Shown here: one piece after another, positions 33,791-42,909 of the stretch
Layout: each line of letters starts with the position of its first letter
Numbering within the stretch: the first letter of the stretch is position 1
Origin: Bordetella sp. LUAb4
GTDB lineage: Bacteria; Pseudomonadota; Gammaproteobacteria; Burkholderiales; Burkholderiaceae_B
Direction: 5' to 3'
DNA length: 64,000 bases
NCBI RefSeq assembly: GCF_021325795.1
Contig: NZ_JAHPZX010000004.1
Coordinates: 124,001-188,000 of the forward strand
Translations under genes and position numbers: made by a program
The notes under the pieces: generated by a model
What the model saw: only the letters and a program-made list of their open reading frames with translations
Told to the model about the DNA's origin: nothing
The model's database searches: none

Positions 33791-35001
33791 GCCGCGCCTG
33801 GTGCGCGGCGTTTCAACGCCTGGGCGAAGAATCCGCCCAGCAGGGGCAACAGCAGCGCCGTGCCGCCGAACAGCCATTGCGGATCGATGCGCTGCACCAG
33901 GGCGGCCGCGGTCGCCACGCCGGCCGACTGGCCCAGGAACAGGCAGCAGGCAAAGAGTGCGACGGCAGTCCCACGGCGCGCGGGCGCCATCTGCGTGGCA
34001 TTGGTCTGTAGCGTGCTGTGGATCAGGTAATAGCCGAAGCCGCTCAGCAGGCTGCCCACCGCGCACCACGTCCACGCGGGACCTAGCGCATACAGGGCGC
34101 ACGCGACCATCAGCACCAGGCCGCCGGAGACGACCAGGCCAATCTCGCCCAGGCTGCTGATCAGCTTGCGCGAGATCAGCACATAGCCGATGCCACCCAC
34201 GGCGAACAGGCCTCCGATGGCGCCTGAAGCGGTCGGGCCCAGACCGAAGCGCTGCTGCACATAGGTGGGCAGGAAAGCCAGCACGCCGAACACCAGCGCG
34301 CCTTCCAGGAACACGGTGAGCAGGATGGTGCGTGCCCAGGGGTAGGCCAGCACATTACGGATAGGCGCAAGAAATCCGGGGGCCACTGTTTGCGGCGTGC
34401 CGGTGCCGACGGGCCTCAGGCGTATCAACAGCACGCCGGCTGCCAGATAGATGACGGCCAGCATGGCGAACGCGGCACGCCACCCTATGGTGTCGGCGAA
34501 CACGCCGCCGATCAACTGGCCCGCGGCCATGCCGATGATGGTGCCGGTGATGAAGCGCGCCAGCGTGGCTTGGCGTTGGGCGTAATCGACGTTGTCGCCG
34601 ATCCAGGCCATGGCTAGCGGAATGATGCCCGCACCGGCGGCGCCCGACAGGAAGCGCGCCACCAGCATGCCGTTCAAGCTGGGCGCCAGCGCGGCGCCCA
34701 GGCTGCCCACCGCGCAGAGAAACGCCGCCGCCGTCACCGTGCGGTATTTGCCGTAGCGGTCACCGAGGGGGCCGAACAGGAACTGGAAGACGCCATAAGC
34801 CACCGCGAATATGGTCACCACCGCGGCGGCTTCGCCCGTGCTGGTGCCGTACTCCAGTGACAGCTGCGGCAACAAGGGATCGCAAATGCGAAACGCGCAA
34901 GCGCTGGCGAAGGCGGCAATTGCCAGGACCAGGATGATGCGATGTGGGACGGGAGCGGAAGAAGCGGATTCGGCTACGGAGGGGGAAGGGGCGGCGCTCA
35001 T
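33787..35001 (-). CDS. MFS transporter, drug:H+ antiporter type
   Basis: 404-residue inner-membrane transporter with about twelve helices. The motif between helices 2 and 3, FGPLGDRYGKYRTV, is the MFS motif A, and a repeated helix pattern is seen in the second half. Its ATG overlaps the HepT stop by ATGA, so it is translated as the third gene of an MntA-HepT-MFS operon, an unusual association. Likely role: efflux of a small molecule; substrate unknown. Confidence 0.87.
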   Translation of the reverse strand: MSAAPSPSVAESASSAPVPHRIILVLAIAAFASACAFRICDPLLPQLSLEYGTSTGEAAAVVTIFAVAYGVFQFLFGPLGDRYGKYRTVTAAAFLCAVGSLGAALAPSLNGMLVARFLSGAAGAGIIPLAMAWIGDNVDYAQRQATLARFITGTIIGMAAGQLIGGVFADTIGWRAAFAMLAVIYLAAGVLLIRLRPVGTGTPQTVAPGFLAPIRNVLAYPWARTILLTVFLEGALVFGVLAFLPTYVQQRFGLGPTASGAIGGLFAVGGIGYVLISRKLISSLGEIGLVVSGGLVLMVACALYALGPAWTWCAVGSLLSGFGYYLIHSTLQTNATQMAPARRGTAVALFACCLFLGQSAGVATAAALVQRIDPQWLFGGTALLLPLLGGFFAQALKRRAPGAA

Positions 35002-35354
35002 CGAGGCGGAGTCAGCGGAAGCAACAGATCACGCAATGCGGGCAAATCGCGCTGAATCGTATTCCAGACCAACTCATAGTCGACCGCGAAATAACCGTGC
35101 GCCACCGCGTTTCTCATCTGGTAAGCGGAAGCGAATGGAATCCGAGAATGTTCGAGGACGAAGGAGGGGTAATGCTTTTGTATGTTCCTGGCAGCCTCGC
35201 CGATGATTTCGATATTCCGAATCACGGCATCCTGTACCAATTCATCTTGCAAGAAATCAGCCCGATCGAGCCGCTGCGTGTAGCGTTCTATACGCGATAT
35301 CGCTTCGAGCATATGTCTAACGAAATCATCAAGGCGATGCGCTTCAACCTTCAT
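34998..35354 (-). CDS. hepT: HepT-like (DUF86) ribonuclease toxin
   Basis: 118-residue HEPN-fold protein. The RNase motif Rx4HxY is present as RNAVAHGY near residue 88, and the helix NIEIIGEAARNI is the classic DUF86 signature. In the known MntA/HepT systems HepT is the toxin and is silenced by MntA through AMP addition to a tyrosine of this motif. It overlaps mntA upstream and the MFS gene downstream by four bases each. Confidence 0.88.
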   Translation of the reverse strand: MKVEAHRLDDFVRHMLEAISRIERYTQRLDRADFLQDELVQDAVIRNIEIIGEAARNIQKHYPSFVLEHSRIPFASAYQMRNAVAHGYFAVDYELVWNTIQRDLPALRDLLLPLTPPR

Positions 35355-35641
35355 ATCGGAATCGCTTCCGCCAGGACAGTAGTCCGAAAGTTGTCCGGCA
35401 GCGCTCGGGGAGTGAGGACATCGACCGGTACGCCGAGCAGCTCCAAGAGCTCATGGCGGATTGCCCCGATGTCGAACAGCGTCGTCTCGGCTGTAGGATC
35501 GATCAAGATGTCCAGGTCGCTGTCTTCAGTGTCGTTGCCGTGTACGACTGAACCGAAAACGCGAGCATTGTGGGCGTTGTGCGATTCGATAACACGCCGT
35601 ATGGCGTCGCGATGCGTGGTTAAGGCGAGGGAGGGTTTCAT
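35351..35641 (-). CDS. mntA: MntA-like minimal nucleotidyltransferase antitoxin
   Basis: 96-residue nucleotidyltransferase with the GSx10DxD active-site motif (GSVVHGNDTEDSDLD). It is predicted to inactivate the adjacent HepT by adding AMP. ATG 35641 is chosen because CAGGAG lies 7 bases upstream and it gives the usual short length; a longer in-frame start exists. It overlaps hepT in an ATGA junction. Confidence 0.87.
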   Translation of the reverse strand: MKPSLALTTHRDAIRRVIESHNAHNARVFGSVVHGNDTEDSDLDILIDPTAETTLFDIGAIRHELLELLGVPVDVLTPRALPDNFRTTVLAEAIPI

Positions 35642-35738
35642 GGCGCGCTCCTGTATGGCTGACAATGATAGCTTGCGATGCGCTGAACAAAAAGCGCATT
35701 TTGGCGGCCAGGTTGCGGCACGCATGTTCGCGCCTTCA

Positions 35739-36389
35739 TCATGCCACCATCACGCCGCGCGCGCGGAAGCTGCGGCGGCCGGCGCGCAGCACTTCCAGCA
35801 AGCGGTCGCGGCTCTCGCGTACGTGCGCCTGCACCAGCGTGACGGCTCGTTCCGCATCGCCGTCGCGCAAGGCGGCCAGCACCGCGCGGTGCTCCGCCCA
35901 GCCATGGCCGATGGGATCGTCTTCCAGCCAACGCGTGCGTGCCAGCCGGTTCATGGCGTCAGCGACGCCGCGGCTGATGAATTCATTGCCCGATAGCTGC
36001 GCCAGGCGTACGTGGAATTCCAAGCCGATGCGATGGGTTTCCTCGGCGCTGGCCGCTTCTCCACAGTCGTCGAGCAGGGCTTCGATATCGTCCAGGCCGG
36101 CGTGGTCCAGATCAGCCACGGTCAGCCGCATGGCGGCGACTTCCAGCACTTCGCGATAGACGAACAACTGGTCGATCTCCGCGATGTTGATGGGCGTGAC
36201 CATCCAGCCGCGACCCTCGCGGCACACCAGGCCTTCGGACTCCAGCCGCAACAGGGCGGCACGCACAGGCGTGCGAGAGGCACCCAACCGCGCTTCGGCC
36301 CACCGCTCGGTCAGCCGCTCGCCGGGACCCAGCTGCATATCGAGAATCATCGCGCGCAGTTGTTTTTCGACTTCCAGGGATTGGGACAT
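35739..36389 (-). CDS. GntR-family (FCD) transcriptional regulator
   Basis: 216 residues: winged helix (EVEKQLRAMILDMQLGPGERLTERWAEARLGASRTPVRAALLRLESEGLV) and helical FCD effector domain with the EFHVRLAQLSGN and HRAVLAALRDGDAERA motifs carrying ligand histidines. ATG 36389 is preceded by CAGGAG and gives the standard N-terminus. Divergent from the MFS gene at 36530, which it probably controls through the dyad at 36461-36476. Confidence 0.9.
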   Translation of the reverse strand: MSQSLEVEKQLRAMILDMQLGPGERLTERWAEARLGASRTPVRAALLRLESEGLVCREGRGWMVTPINIAEIDQLFVYREVLEVAAMRLTVADLDHAGLDDIEALLDDCGEAASAEETHRIGLEFHVRLAQLSGNEFISRGVADAMNRLARTRWLEDDPIGHGWAEHRAVLAALRDGDAERAVTLVQAHVRESRDRLLEVLRAGRRSFRARGVMVA

Positions 36390-36460
36390 GGATGCTCCTG
36401 CCAGGGCGATGGACGGCGCCAACGATTGACAAGCCGCCAGGGGATGTTTAATGTATCCCA

Positions 36461-36476
36461 GCTTGGTATCCCAAGC
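36461..36476. promoter_or_regulatory. Candidate operator between divergent GntR and MFS genes
   Basis: GCTTGG-TATC-CCAAGC is a perfect 6-base inverted repeat in the 140-base divergent spacer; a related TGTATCCCAGC lies just before it. The position fits control of both genes by the GntR product. Candidate only. Confidence 0.45.
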
Positions 36477-36529
36477 AAATCGACGACGCGACTTGATTCT
36501 CCCCCCCGGGCATCTCATCACTGCATCCA

Positions 36530-37756
36530 ATGGCTTCCGACACCAATCCTCACTGGCACCGCAATCTTCTCGTCTGCCTGTTCGGCTCGTTCTCAACCCT
36601 GGTAGGCATGACGCTGATGCTGCCTTTCCTGCCGCTATATGTTGAAGAACTGGGCGTGAAGGACCACGCGGCGATCGTGCAGTGGTCGGGCATCGCCTAC
36701 GGCGCCACCTTTCTCACGGCGGGCATCGTGGCGCCGCTGTGGGGACATCTGGGTGACCGTTACGGCCGCAAACCCATGTTGATTCGCGCCAGTCTGGGCA
36801 TGGCGATCTGCATATCCCTGATCGGCTTTTCCACCAACGTCTGGCAGTTGGTCGCCCTGCGGCTGTTGACGGGTATCGCCGGCGGCTATTCCTCCGGTGC
36901 CACCATCCTGGTGGCGGTGCAGACGCCGAAGAACCGGTCGGCCTGGGCCTTGGGCGTGCTGTCTTCCGGCATCATGGCCGGCAATCTGATCGGCCCGCTG
37001 ATCGGGGGTTCCTTGCCGCCGCTGATCGGCATCCGCGCCACGTTCTGGCTGTCGGGCGCCTTGATCTTCATCGCATTTCTGGCGACCACCTTCCTGGTCA
37101 AGGAAGGGCCGCGCCAGGCGGGTGCGGCCAAGGACCGTCCCAAGGGCGGCTGGGCGCATATCCCGCGTCGTGATGTCGTGCTGACCATGCTCTTCACGGG
37201 CATGCTGCTGATGTTCGCCAATATGTCCATCGAGCCCATCATCACGGTGTACGTGAACACGCTGGTGGATGATCCATCGCGGGTGACCTTCGTGGCGGGC
37301 CTGGCGATGTCGGCGGCCGCCCTGGGCAGCATCCTGTCGGCATCGCGCCTGGGCCGCCTGGCCGATCGTATCGGGCATGCCTACGTCATCGTACTGGCCT
37401 TGGGTGTGGCGGCCTTGCTGTTGATACCGCAAGCCTTCGTGACGGCGGGCTGGCAACTGGTGGGTCTGCGCTTCCTGATGGGCCTGGCGCTGGGCGGTCT
37501 GCTACCTTGCATCGCGGCGGTGGTGCGGCATAACGTGCCGGACCATTTTGTCGGCAGCATCATGGGTTATTCGGTGTCCTCCCAATATGTGGGACAAGTG
37601 GCCGGCCCCTTGATGGGCGGCTATGTCGGCGGCCACTACGGCATGCCGGCCGTATTCCTCGGCACCAGCGTATTGCTGCTGCTGGGCGCGCTGGGCTCGT
37701 GGCGGGTCGCCGGTGCCGCCGGACGCAAAAGCGCCAAGGCCGTGGCCACGGAATAA
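36530..37756 (+). CDS. MFS transporter, MdtG-like
   Basis: 408-residue transporter with about twelve helices. Motif A is present as WGHLGDRYGRKPM (about residues 70-82) and again in the second half as SRLGRLADRIGHAYV, typical of the DHA1/MdtG group of multidrug exporters. The ATG at 36530 lacks a strong ribosome site. Divergent from a GntR-type regulator that likely controls it. Substrate unknown. Confidence 0.87.
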   Translation: MASDTNPHWHRNLLVCLFGSFSTLVGMTLMLPFLPLYVEELGVKDHAAIVQWSGIAYGATFLTAGIVAPLWGHLGDRYGRKPMLIRASLGMAICISLIGFSTNVWQLVALRLLTGIAGGYSSGATILVAVQTPKNRSAWALGVLSSGIMAGNLIGPLIGGSLPPLIGIRATFWLSGALIFIAFLATTFLVKEGPRQAGAAKDRPKGGWAHIPRRDVVLTMLFTGMLLMFANMSIEPIITVYVNTLVDDPSRVTFVAGLAMSAAALGSILSASRLGRLADRIGHAYVIVLALGVAALLLIPQAFVTAGWQLVGLRFLMGLALGGLLPCIAAVVRHNVPDHFVGSIMGYSVSSQYVGQVAGPLMGGYVGGHYGMPAVFLGTSVLLLLGALGSWRVAGAAGRKSAKAVATE

Positions 37757-37804
37757 CGCGTTTCGTAGGGGCCGGCACAGAGTCGTTGCAACCAGGGGCT
37801 GGAT

Positions 37805-37834
37805 ATAGCGGCCGCCGCAGGGTCAGGCCGCTAT
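37805..37834. terminator. Convergent hairpin
   Basis: A perfect 9-base stem (ATAGCGGCC with GGCCGCTAT) around a 12-base loop lies between the convergent MFS and hydrolase genes and overlaps the final hydrolase codons. Likely bidirectional terminator; no T-run. Confidence 0.45.
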
Positions 37835-38809
37835 GCAAGCCACGGACGCATGCTCGCCGGGCAGCGCGGGGTCACTCGCCACAGGCGCGGCATTGTCGGC
37901 GATCAGGCGCGTCAGCAACGGCCACAGCTGGCGTGGTAAATCATGCCCCATACCGGCGATCAGGTGAAACTCGGCGCCCGGTATGGCGCGTGCCACCGCG
38001 CGGCCGGCCGCCGGCGGCAGCATGCGGTCCTTGGCGCCGTGGATGACGCAGGTGCGCGCCCGGATGCGTTGTGCGTAGCGGCGTAGATCGCCTGTGCCGA
38101 GCAAGGCCATCAACTGGCGCCGCGCGCCGCCGCCATCGATGCCGCGTTCGCCCAGGCGGTCGATCAATGCATCCATTTCCGCCTCGTCGACCGGATAGGC
38201 GGCGGAGCCCAAGGCCTGGAACAGCGCCTTGACCTGGGCTTTCTGCCCATGCAAGCCGGTCTCCGGCCGCGGTTTGCGCAGCAGCCGCCACAGCAGGCTG
38301 GGCGCCGTGGGCGGCAACAAGGGCTGGCAGGTACTGGAGAAGATGACGGCCAGCGAGGCCACGCGCGCCGGATAGCGCGCGGCGAAGACCTGCGCGATCA
38401 TGCCGCCCATGGACCCGCCGACGATGTGCGCCTGCTCCAGGTCCAGGCCTTCGAGCAGGGCGGCCGTGTCGTCGGCCATGTCTTCCAGGGTATAGGGCAC
38501 CTTGCTTTGCATCCCCAACTGCGCGCGGGCAATGAGCCACCATAAATTGGGTGTGGGGGTGAGGCTGCGTATGCGTCCCGACAGGCCGATGTCCCGATTG
38601 TCATAGCGGATGACGCGAAAGCCCGCCTCGACCAACCGCTTGCAGAAGCCGTCGGGCCACAGCAGCATTTGTGCGCCCAGTCCCATGATCAGCAGCAAGG
38701 GTGGGGCGTGCGGATCGCCCCAGTCTTCGTAGGCCAGCCGCACTTGCGGCGTATCGATCTGGCCTCGCCGGATAGGCACGCCAAGGGCGTCGAAGTGTTG
38801 TGCATTCAT
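37823..38809 (-). CDS. Alpha/beta-fold hydrolase
   Basis: 328-residue hydrolase: LLLIMGLGAQMLLW (oxyanion region), VIRYDNRDIGLS, the nucleophile elbow GGSMGG and the late catalytic His in IAGMGHDLP. The YDNRDIGLS motif is shared with a widespread group related to aclacinomycin methylesterase and EstA-like hydrolases. No signal peptide. Separate from neighbours by 106 bases upstream. Substrate unknown. Confidence 0.88.
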   Translation of the reverse strand: MNAQHFDALGVPIRRGQIDTPQVRLAYEDWGDPHAPPLLLIMGLGAQMLLWPDGFCKRLVEAGFRVIRYDNRDIGLSGRIRSLTPTPNLWWLIARAQLGMQSKVPYTLEDMADDTAALLEGLDLEQAHIVGGSMGGMIAQVFAARYPARVASLAVIFSSTCQPLLPPTAPSLLWRLLRKPRPETGLHGQKAQVKALFQALGSAAYPVDEAEMDALIDRLGERGIDGGGARRQLMALLGTGDLRRYAQRIRARTCVIHGAKDRMLPPAAGRAVARAIPGAEFHLIAGMGHDLPRQLWPLLTRLIADNAAPVASDPALPGEHASVACIAA

Positions 38810-38915
38810 GTGGGCATGTTCCTCGCGATAGGCACGACGTAGCGGCCGGCGCGGCGCGCGGACGCCACCGCGCGCGACCGTTTGTCGAGTTTACGCGCCC
38901 CACACCTCCCCGGTG

Positions 38916-39602
38916 TTACAGGGGCTTTACATAGCGCCCCACCTGGGCGGCCGCGCCGTCGGCCCAGGTGTCGATCAGTGCCTTGAGGTTTTGCGGCTGT
39001 ACGCTTCCCTGGCCCTGCGCCGTGCTCTGGATCTTGTCGCCGGTGCCGCCGCGAACGGACGCGAACAGCAATTGGCCGGTCTGGCTGTCAAGGACTTGCG
39101 TCTCGATCGCCAGCGAAGCATTCTGCGGCCGCCCGCCTTCAATGGCCGCCTTCGCGCCTGTGATGATCAAGCCGATGGGGATGTATTGGTAAGGGGCCAA
39201 GGCTTCCGTTTCGGCGCCAACAGCCGTGATGGCCAGGCGCACGTGCGCAACGCCGGGTCCCGCATGATTAACCAGTCGTACCTTGCTGGCCAAACGGGCA
39301 CGGACCGCTTCGTCCATGTATTGACGGACCTGGTTCATGGTAGCCATCGAGACGTTTTCGGTGGCCTTCGGTTCGGGATAGAACACCACCGGATCGACCC
39401 ACAGCGCGGAGTATTTCTCAGGAGTGAAGGCGGGATTGATATAGGCCAACCGCGTTCCCCCCCCCGGCGCATCTTGTTTTTCCAGGCGGGAGTAGTCGCC
39501 CAGGAAGCCGGATTCGCGTGGCGGCGGCGATGACGCGCAGCCCGCCACGAGAACGACGGCGGAAATGCTTAGAAGAGACTTGCGCAGGAAATGAGATTTC
39601 AT
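38916..39602 (-). CDS. DUF3313 family lipoprotein
   Basis: 228-residue exported lipoprotein: signal sequence ending in a lipobox (VLVAGC, Cys 22) followed by the DUF3313 pattern SGFLGDYSRLEKQDAPGG and the late LIDTWADGAAAQVGRYV. Its function is not known. It lies on the same strand as the His-rich and DUF2092 genes (94-base gap), so the three envelope proteins may be expressed together. Confidence 0.87.
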   Translation of the reverse strand: MKSHFLRKSLLSISAVVLVAGCASSPPPRESGFLGDYSRLEKQDAPGGGTRLAYINPAFTPEKYSALWVDPVVFYPEPKATENVSMATMNQVRQYMDEAVRARLASKVRLVNHAGPGVAHVRLAITAVGAETEALAPYQYIPIGLIITGAKAAIEGGRPQNASLAIETQVLDSQTGQLLFASVRGGTGDKIQSTAQGQGSVQPQNLKALIDTWADGAAAQVGRYVKPL

Positions 39603-39696
39603 GGCGGCACCTGATTGAAAGGACTAGGGAAATGCTGGGATGACCGAGGTAAATCTTGCGTTGCCTTTGGATTTTCCCTGTCTGGGCGTGGACGCG

Positions 39697-40473
39697 TCAA
39701 CGAGGCGATACGATTACCTGGTACTGCACCGTGGGGCCCACGTACACGGGTTGATACCAGGTCGGGCCGCATTGTTGGTAGGTCAGTCCGTTGACGATGA
39801 CGGTCGTGCACTGTGCCGGCAGCGTGTTCACCATGGAGCCGATGACCGCCGCCGTGGCGGCACCGGCGACGACCCCGGCGGCGAACGGGTCAACGTACCA
39901 GCCCGAAGAGTAACCGTAATAGTAGTCATCGTGGTGGTGGTGATCGTCGTCGTGATGGTGATCGTCATGATGGTCATCATGGTGATGATCGTCGTGGTGA
40001 TCGCCACCATCGCCGTGATTGCCGTTATGGTCGTGGTTGCCGCCATGCTGATTGGGCCCGTTGCCATGTACATTCGGCCCGCCGTTGCGCGGATCGGGTC
40101 CGCCGCCTTGGCGCACCGGTCCTGGGCCGCGCTGGACCTGGCCGTTATGGTCGATGCCGCCGGCCAAGGGGTTGCCATGCGGGGCATTCACGACGGGGCC
40201 ATGACCCCAGGGAAGGTTCTGTGGTCCCGCGCCTTGCATGCGCGGTCCCAAGTTGCCGACTTGCCCCGGTTGGAAATGCGGCTGGAAATTCTGCACGCCG
40301 TGGAAATTGGGCGCGTTGCCATGAAAGCCGCCCTGGAAACCGCCATGTGGCATGGCCATGGGCCGCAGGCCGGTGGGCGCGAATCCGCGGAAGGCCTGGG
40401 CCTGGGGGGTGGCCAGCGCCAACGTGGCGCCGCAGGCAAGGACGAGCAACGTCGGTCGAAGGCGGCTGTTCAT
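39697..40473 (-). CDS. Exported His/Asp-rich protein, probable metal binding
   Basis: 258 residues with a Sec signal (LLVLACGATLALATPQAQA), a Gly/Pro/Asn/His-rich middle (about 30-140), a dense His/Asp block (about 140-165, runs such as DDHHHDDHHDDHHHDDDHHHH), then a YYYGYSSGWY turn, a small hydrophobic Gly/Ala segment and a CTTVIVNGLTYQQCGPTWYQP end resembling small outer-envelope proteins with a Cys pair. It may buffer Zn, Ni or Cu in the periplasm. It overlaps the DUF2092 gene by ATGA, so the two are produced together. Confidence 0.8.
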   Translation of the reverse strand: MNSRLRPTLLVLACGATLALATPQAQAFRGFAPTGLRPMAMPHGGFQGGFHGNAPNFHGVQNFQPHFQPGQVGNLGPRMQGAGPQNLPWGHGPVVNAPHGNPLAGGIDHNGQVQRGPGPVRQGGGPDPRNGGPNVHGNGPNQHGGNHDHNGNHGDGGDHHDDHHHDDHHDDHHHDDDHHHHDDYYYGYSSGWYVDPFAAGVVAGAATAAVIGSMVNTLPAQCTTVIVNGLTYQQCGPTWYQPVYVGPTVQYQVIVSPR

Positions 40474-41321
40474 TGCGCCTCCTTGTACGGTTCGGGCGAC
40501 ACGCGCATCGCGCCGATCTCACGCATGCCGGCGGCGGGCCGGTAGGTGAAGGTTACCGCGTTGAGCCCGGGCCGCAGGTTCCAGCGATACGCCACCGAGA
40601 AGGTCGGCCGCGAAGGCTGCGTGACGTCGGTGATCGACAGCCGGCAGGGCAGGGGCTGCTTGTTGCCTTGCAGCCAAAGTTCCCAATCCAGACCCTGCTC
40701 GCGGAACGCGTAATGCCGGCACAGCTTGCCGTTGACCCGCTCCAGGCCCAGGGTGGTCGCGGTCGTCAGGCGCTTCGTATCGTCGCCATCCGTGCCCCAG
40801 TAGAACAAGTCGGCCAGCGGCATTTCGATACCGTATTGATCGCGCAGTACCTGCACCAGACCATCGATCGTCGGGGGCGCGGACTGGACGGTGTAGTAGC
40901 GCTGGTTGTTGTCGTACAGCGTGAACGTCTTGCCGTTGTAGACCAGGCCACGCGGTTTCGCGCTGCCGGTAATTTCCGCGCGCACGCGGTCCGGACGTCG
41001 CAGCTGTACGACAGTTCTATGCAGGAAGGTCACGTTCTGGCCGTTGTCCAGCACCGCCTCGGTGGCGCTGTCGCCCGTGACGACGAAGGTTTGCAAGCTG
41101 CGCAGGTGTCGGCCCATGGCCAATAGTGCTTCGACCGCCTTGGGATCGACCGTATTTGGAGCGAGGGCCGGCGGAGCGGGACGTTCGGCCGGCGGGCCGC
41201 CCGGCGTGGCGGCGGCGCCGCTAGCGGGTGCCGGGTCGCTAGCGGCCGCGAATGACAGCGGAGAGGTAAATCCTAAATAGCAAAACGTCAACGACAGGCC
41301 AACCGATCGAAGCATCTTCAC
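40470..41321 (-). CDS. DUF2092 family exported protein
   Basis: 283-residue secreted protein: signal region (LRSVGLSLTFCYLGFTSPLSFAAA), a Pro/Ala-rich linker, then the DUF2092 domain (VDPKAVEALLAMGRHLRSLQTF, RPDRVRAEI, YTVQSAPPTIDGLVQ, and the LCRHYAFREQGLDWELWLQG motif), which has a LolA-like fold in my understanding. GTG 41321 has AAGGAG five bases upstream; ATG 41315 is the alternative. Divergent from the transporter-FGE-sulfatase operon, with which such genes may co-occur. Function unknown. Confidence 0.84.
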   Translation of the reverse strand: MKMLRSVGLSLTFCYLGFTSPLSFAAASDPAPASGAAATPGGPPAERPAPPALAPNTVDPKAVEALLAMGRHLRSLQTFVVTGDSATEAVLDNGQNVTFLHRTVVQLRRPDRVRAEITGSAKPRGLVYNGKTFTLYDNNQRYYTVQSAPPTIDGLVQVLRDQYGIEMPLADLFYWGTDGDDTKRLTTATTLGLERVNGKLCRHYAFREQGLDWELWLQGNKQPLPCRLSITDVTQPSRPTFSVAYRWNLRPGLNAVTFTYRPAAGMREIGAMRVSPEPYKEAQ

Positions 41322-41865
41322 TGCGACTCCTTTTGCGGAATTGCTTGTGGGTGACAAGATAAGACAGCGTCGATCAACAGGATGTCATTGTCTCCCTGGA
41401 CCCAGCCCGATGGTGAAAGGAAAGTGTCTTAGTCCTGTTGTCTTTTGCTAAGTATTGTGCGAATAATGGCACATCCTTGAGTACTAATTAGCAATAGAGG
41501 TTTTCAGAGAAGTGGCGCCTTCAGGGAGGACGCCACCACTTGCGGTCCAGAGCAGCTGTCTACGTATCCCATACGCTGTGCAGAGTGAGGTCACCGTGAA
41601 CCGTATTCGTCATATCCCCGCGCGCATCCTGTCGGCGATTTCCGCGATCGCCGACCGCATCTTCGACAAGAGGCGACGCCTCGTTTTCACCCGTTATGGG
41701 TACTTCCCCAGACGCCCATCCTTGTTATTCCGCACCGCGGTATCTGCCAACACTGCGTCATCCAGGCGTCTTCCCCCGTATCACCGCTGATTCTCTTCGT
41801 CGACGTCGCTGACTCGGCCGCCACGCGGCCGCAGTCCTTTCCCTGCTTCATATCGGGACGAGGCA
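41322..41865. other. Divergent AT-rich promoter region
   Basis: 544 bases between the DUF2092 and outer-membrane transporter genes, clearly AT-richer around 41440-41500. A 7-base inverted repeat (TTGCTAA 41445-41451, TTAGCAA 41488-41494) spaced by 36 bases may be a regulator site. A GTG-started frame near 41596 would give about 64 Arg-rich residues with no ribosome site, and I do not call it. Confidence 0.5.
41445..41494. promoter_or_regulatory. Widely spaced 7-base inverted repeat
   Basis: TTGCTAA and its exact complement TTAGCAA are 36 bases apart in the AT-rich middle of the divergent spacer. A looping or dimer-binding operator serving both the DUF2092 genes and the sulfatase system is possible; no regulator gene is adjacent. 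Confidence 0.35.
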
Positions 41866-42852
41866 ATGCAGAGATTCGAGCGATTTTCAGAAAACTGGCA
41901 GTCTCTCGTCGCCAGGACCGCCGCGCTGCTGGGTGCGTTGGCCTGCACGGCGCCGGCGTGCGCGACCGAAGGCGCCTTGGGACGCCAGGTAAGCGGCACC
42001 AGTGTGCAAGCCAATATCGGCATTGTGTCGCCGGAGCCAGTGACGATAGTTCAACTGTCCGAGTTGTATCTGGACGGCGGCTTGCATGGTGGGCGCGAGG
42101 TGCCCGTGGGCCGCAATATTTCGGTGGGACTGGACGCCAAGCTGTCTTTCACCCTGGCAACCGTACTCAAGACTTGGGATACGGATACCGGTCGTTGGAA
42201 CTTCGCCTCCGGCATGACCGTGCCGTATCTGTGGACCAAGGTCAATGCGGCGGTGACCGGCCCGCGCGGCAATACGGTGGGCACGACGGATCGTGCCTCC
42301 GATCTTTTCGATCTCTACTTCACGCCCATCGTCGCGGGATATCACTTTTCCGAGACCGAGCATATGGCGCTCAGTCTCAACATCTGGGCGCCGACGGGGC
42401 GCTACAACGCCAATAATCTGGCTAATCCCAGCCTGAATAACTGGACATTCATTCCGCAGATCGCCTACACGGGCATCTTTCCTGAATCGCACTGGCAGCT
42501 CGACGCGGTCACCAGCCTGCAGTTCTACACGCCCAATCGGGACACGGATTATCACAACGCGCCGTTGTTCGGTACGGACGTGATGGCGCGGCGCATGTTC
42601 GGCAATGGTCTGGGCGTGGGCATGGTGGTGGGCACCATTCTGCAGCTGGGCAATGATCGCGGCGATACGGCCAACCGTCTCAACGGCTTCAGAGGCCACG
42701 ATCTTGCCCTGGGGCCCATCGTGACTTATGACCGCAAGCTGTCACCCGAACGGTCCTTGTCCATGTCCTTGCGCTGGGTGCCGACGGTAGCCAGTACCAA
42801 TCGCCTGGACAGCGGCAGCACGGTCATGGCCAGCGTCGCGCTGGTGTTCTGA
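41866..42852 (+). CDS. Outer-membrane transporter, SphA/MetA-pathway (phenol) family
   Basis: 328-residue exported beta-barrel-like protein. After a signal region (ARTAALLGALACTAPACA) come alternating amphipathic strands and the SALSLNIWAPTGRY-like motif typical of the SphA/Phenol_MetA_deg family; it ends in a terminal Phe (VALVF), as outer-membrane barrels do. It stands 57 bases upstream of the FGE gene on the same strand and is probably the entry pore for the sulfatase system substrate. Family function is only broadly known. Confidence 0.82.
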   Translation: MQRFERFSENWQSLVARTAALLGALACTAPACATEGALGRQVSGTSVQANIGIVSPEPVTIVQLSELYLDGGLHGGREVPVGRNISVGLDAKLSFTLATVLKTWDTDTGRWNFASGMTVPYLWTKVNAAVTGPRGNTVGTTDRASDLFDLYFTPIVAGYHFSETEHMALSLNIWAPTGRYNANNLANPSLNNWTFIPQIAYTGIFPESHWQLDAVTSLQFYTPNRDTDYHNAPLFGTDVMARRMFGNGLGVGMVVGTILQLGNDRGDTANRLNGFRGHDLALGPIVTYDRKLSPERSLSMSLRWVPTVASTNRLDSGSTVMASVALVF

Positions 42853-42909
42853 CCGCTCTCGTCTTATCGCGCGGTCGCGCTGGCCGCGCCGTTTGTGGAG
42901 AAATTCATC

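Noticed and set aside
41596-41790. GTG-started small Arg-rich frame
   Set aside because: No ribosome site, and it lies in an AT-rich divergent promoter region with no recognisable protein features.
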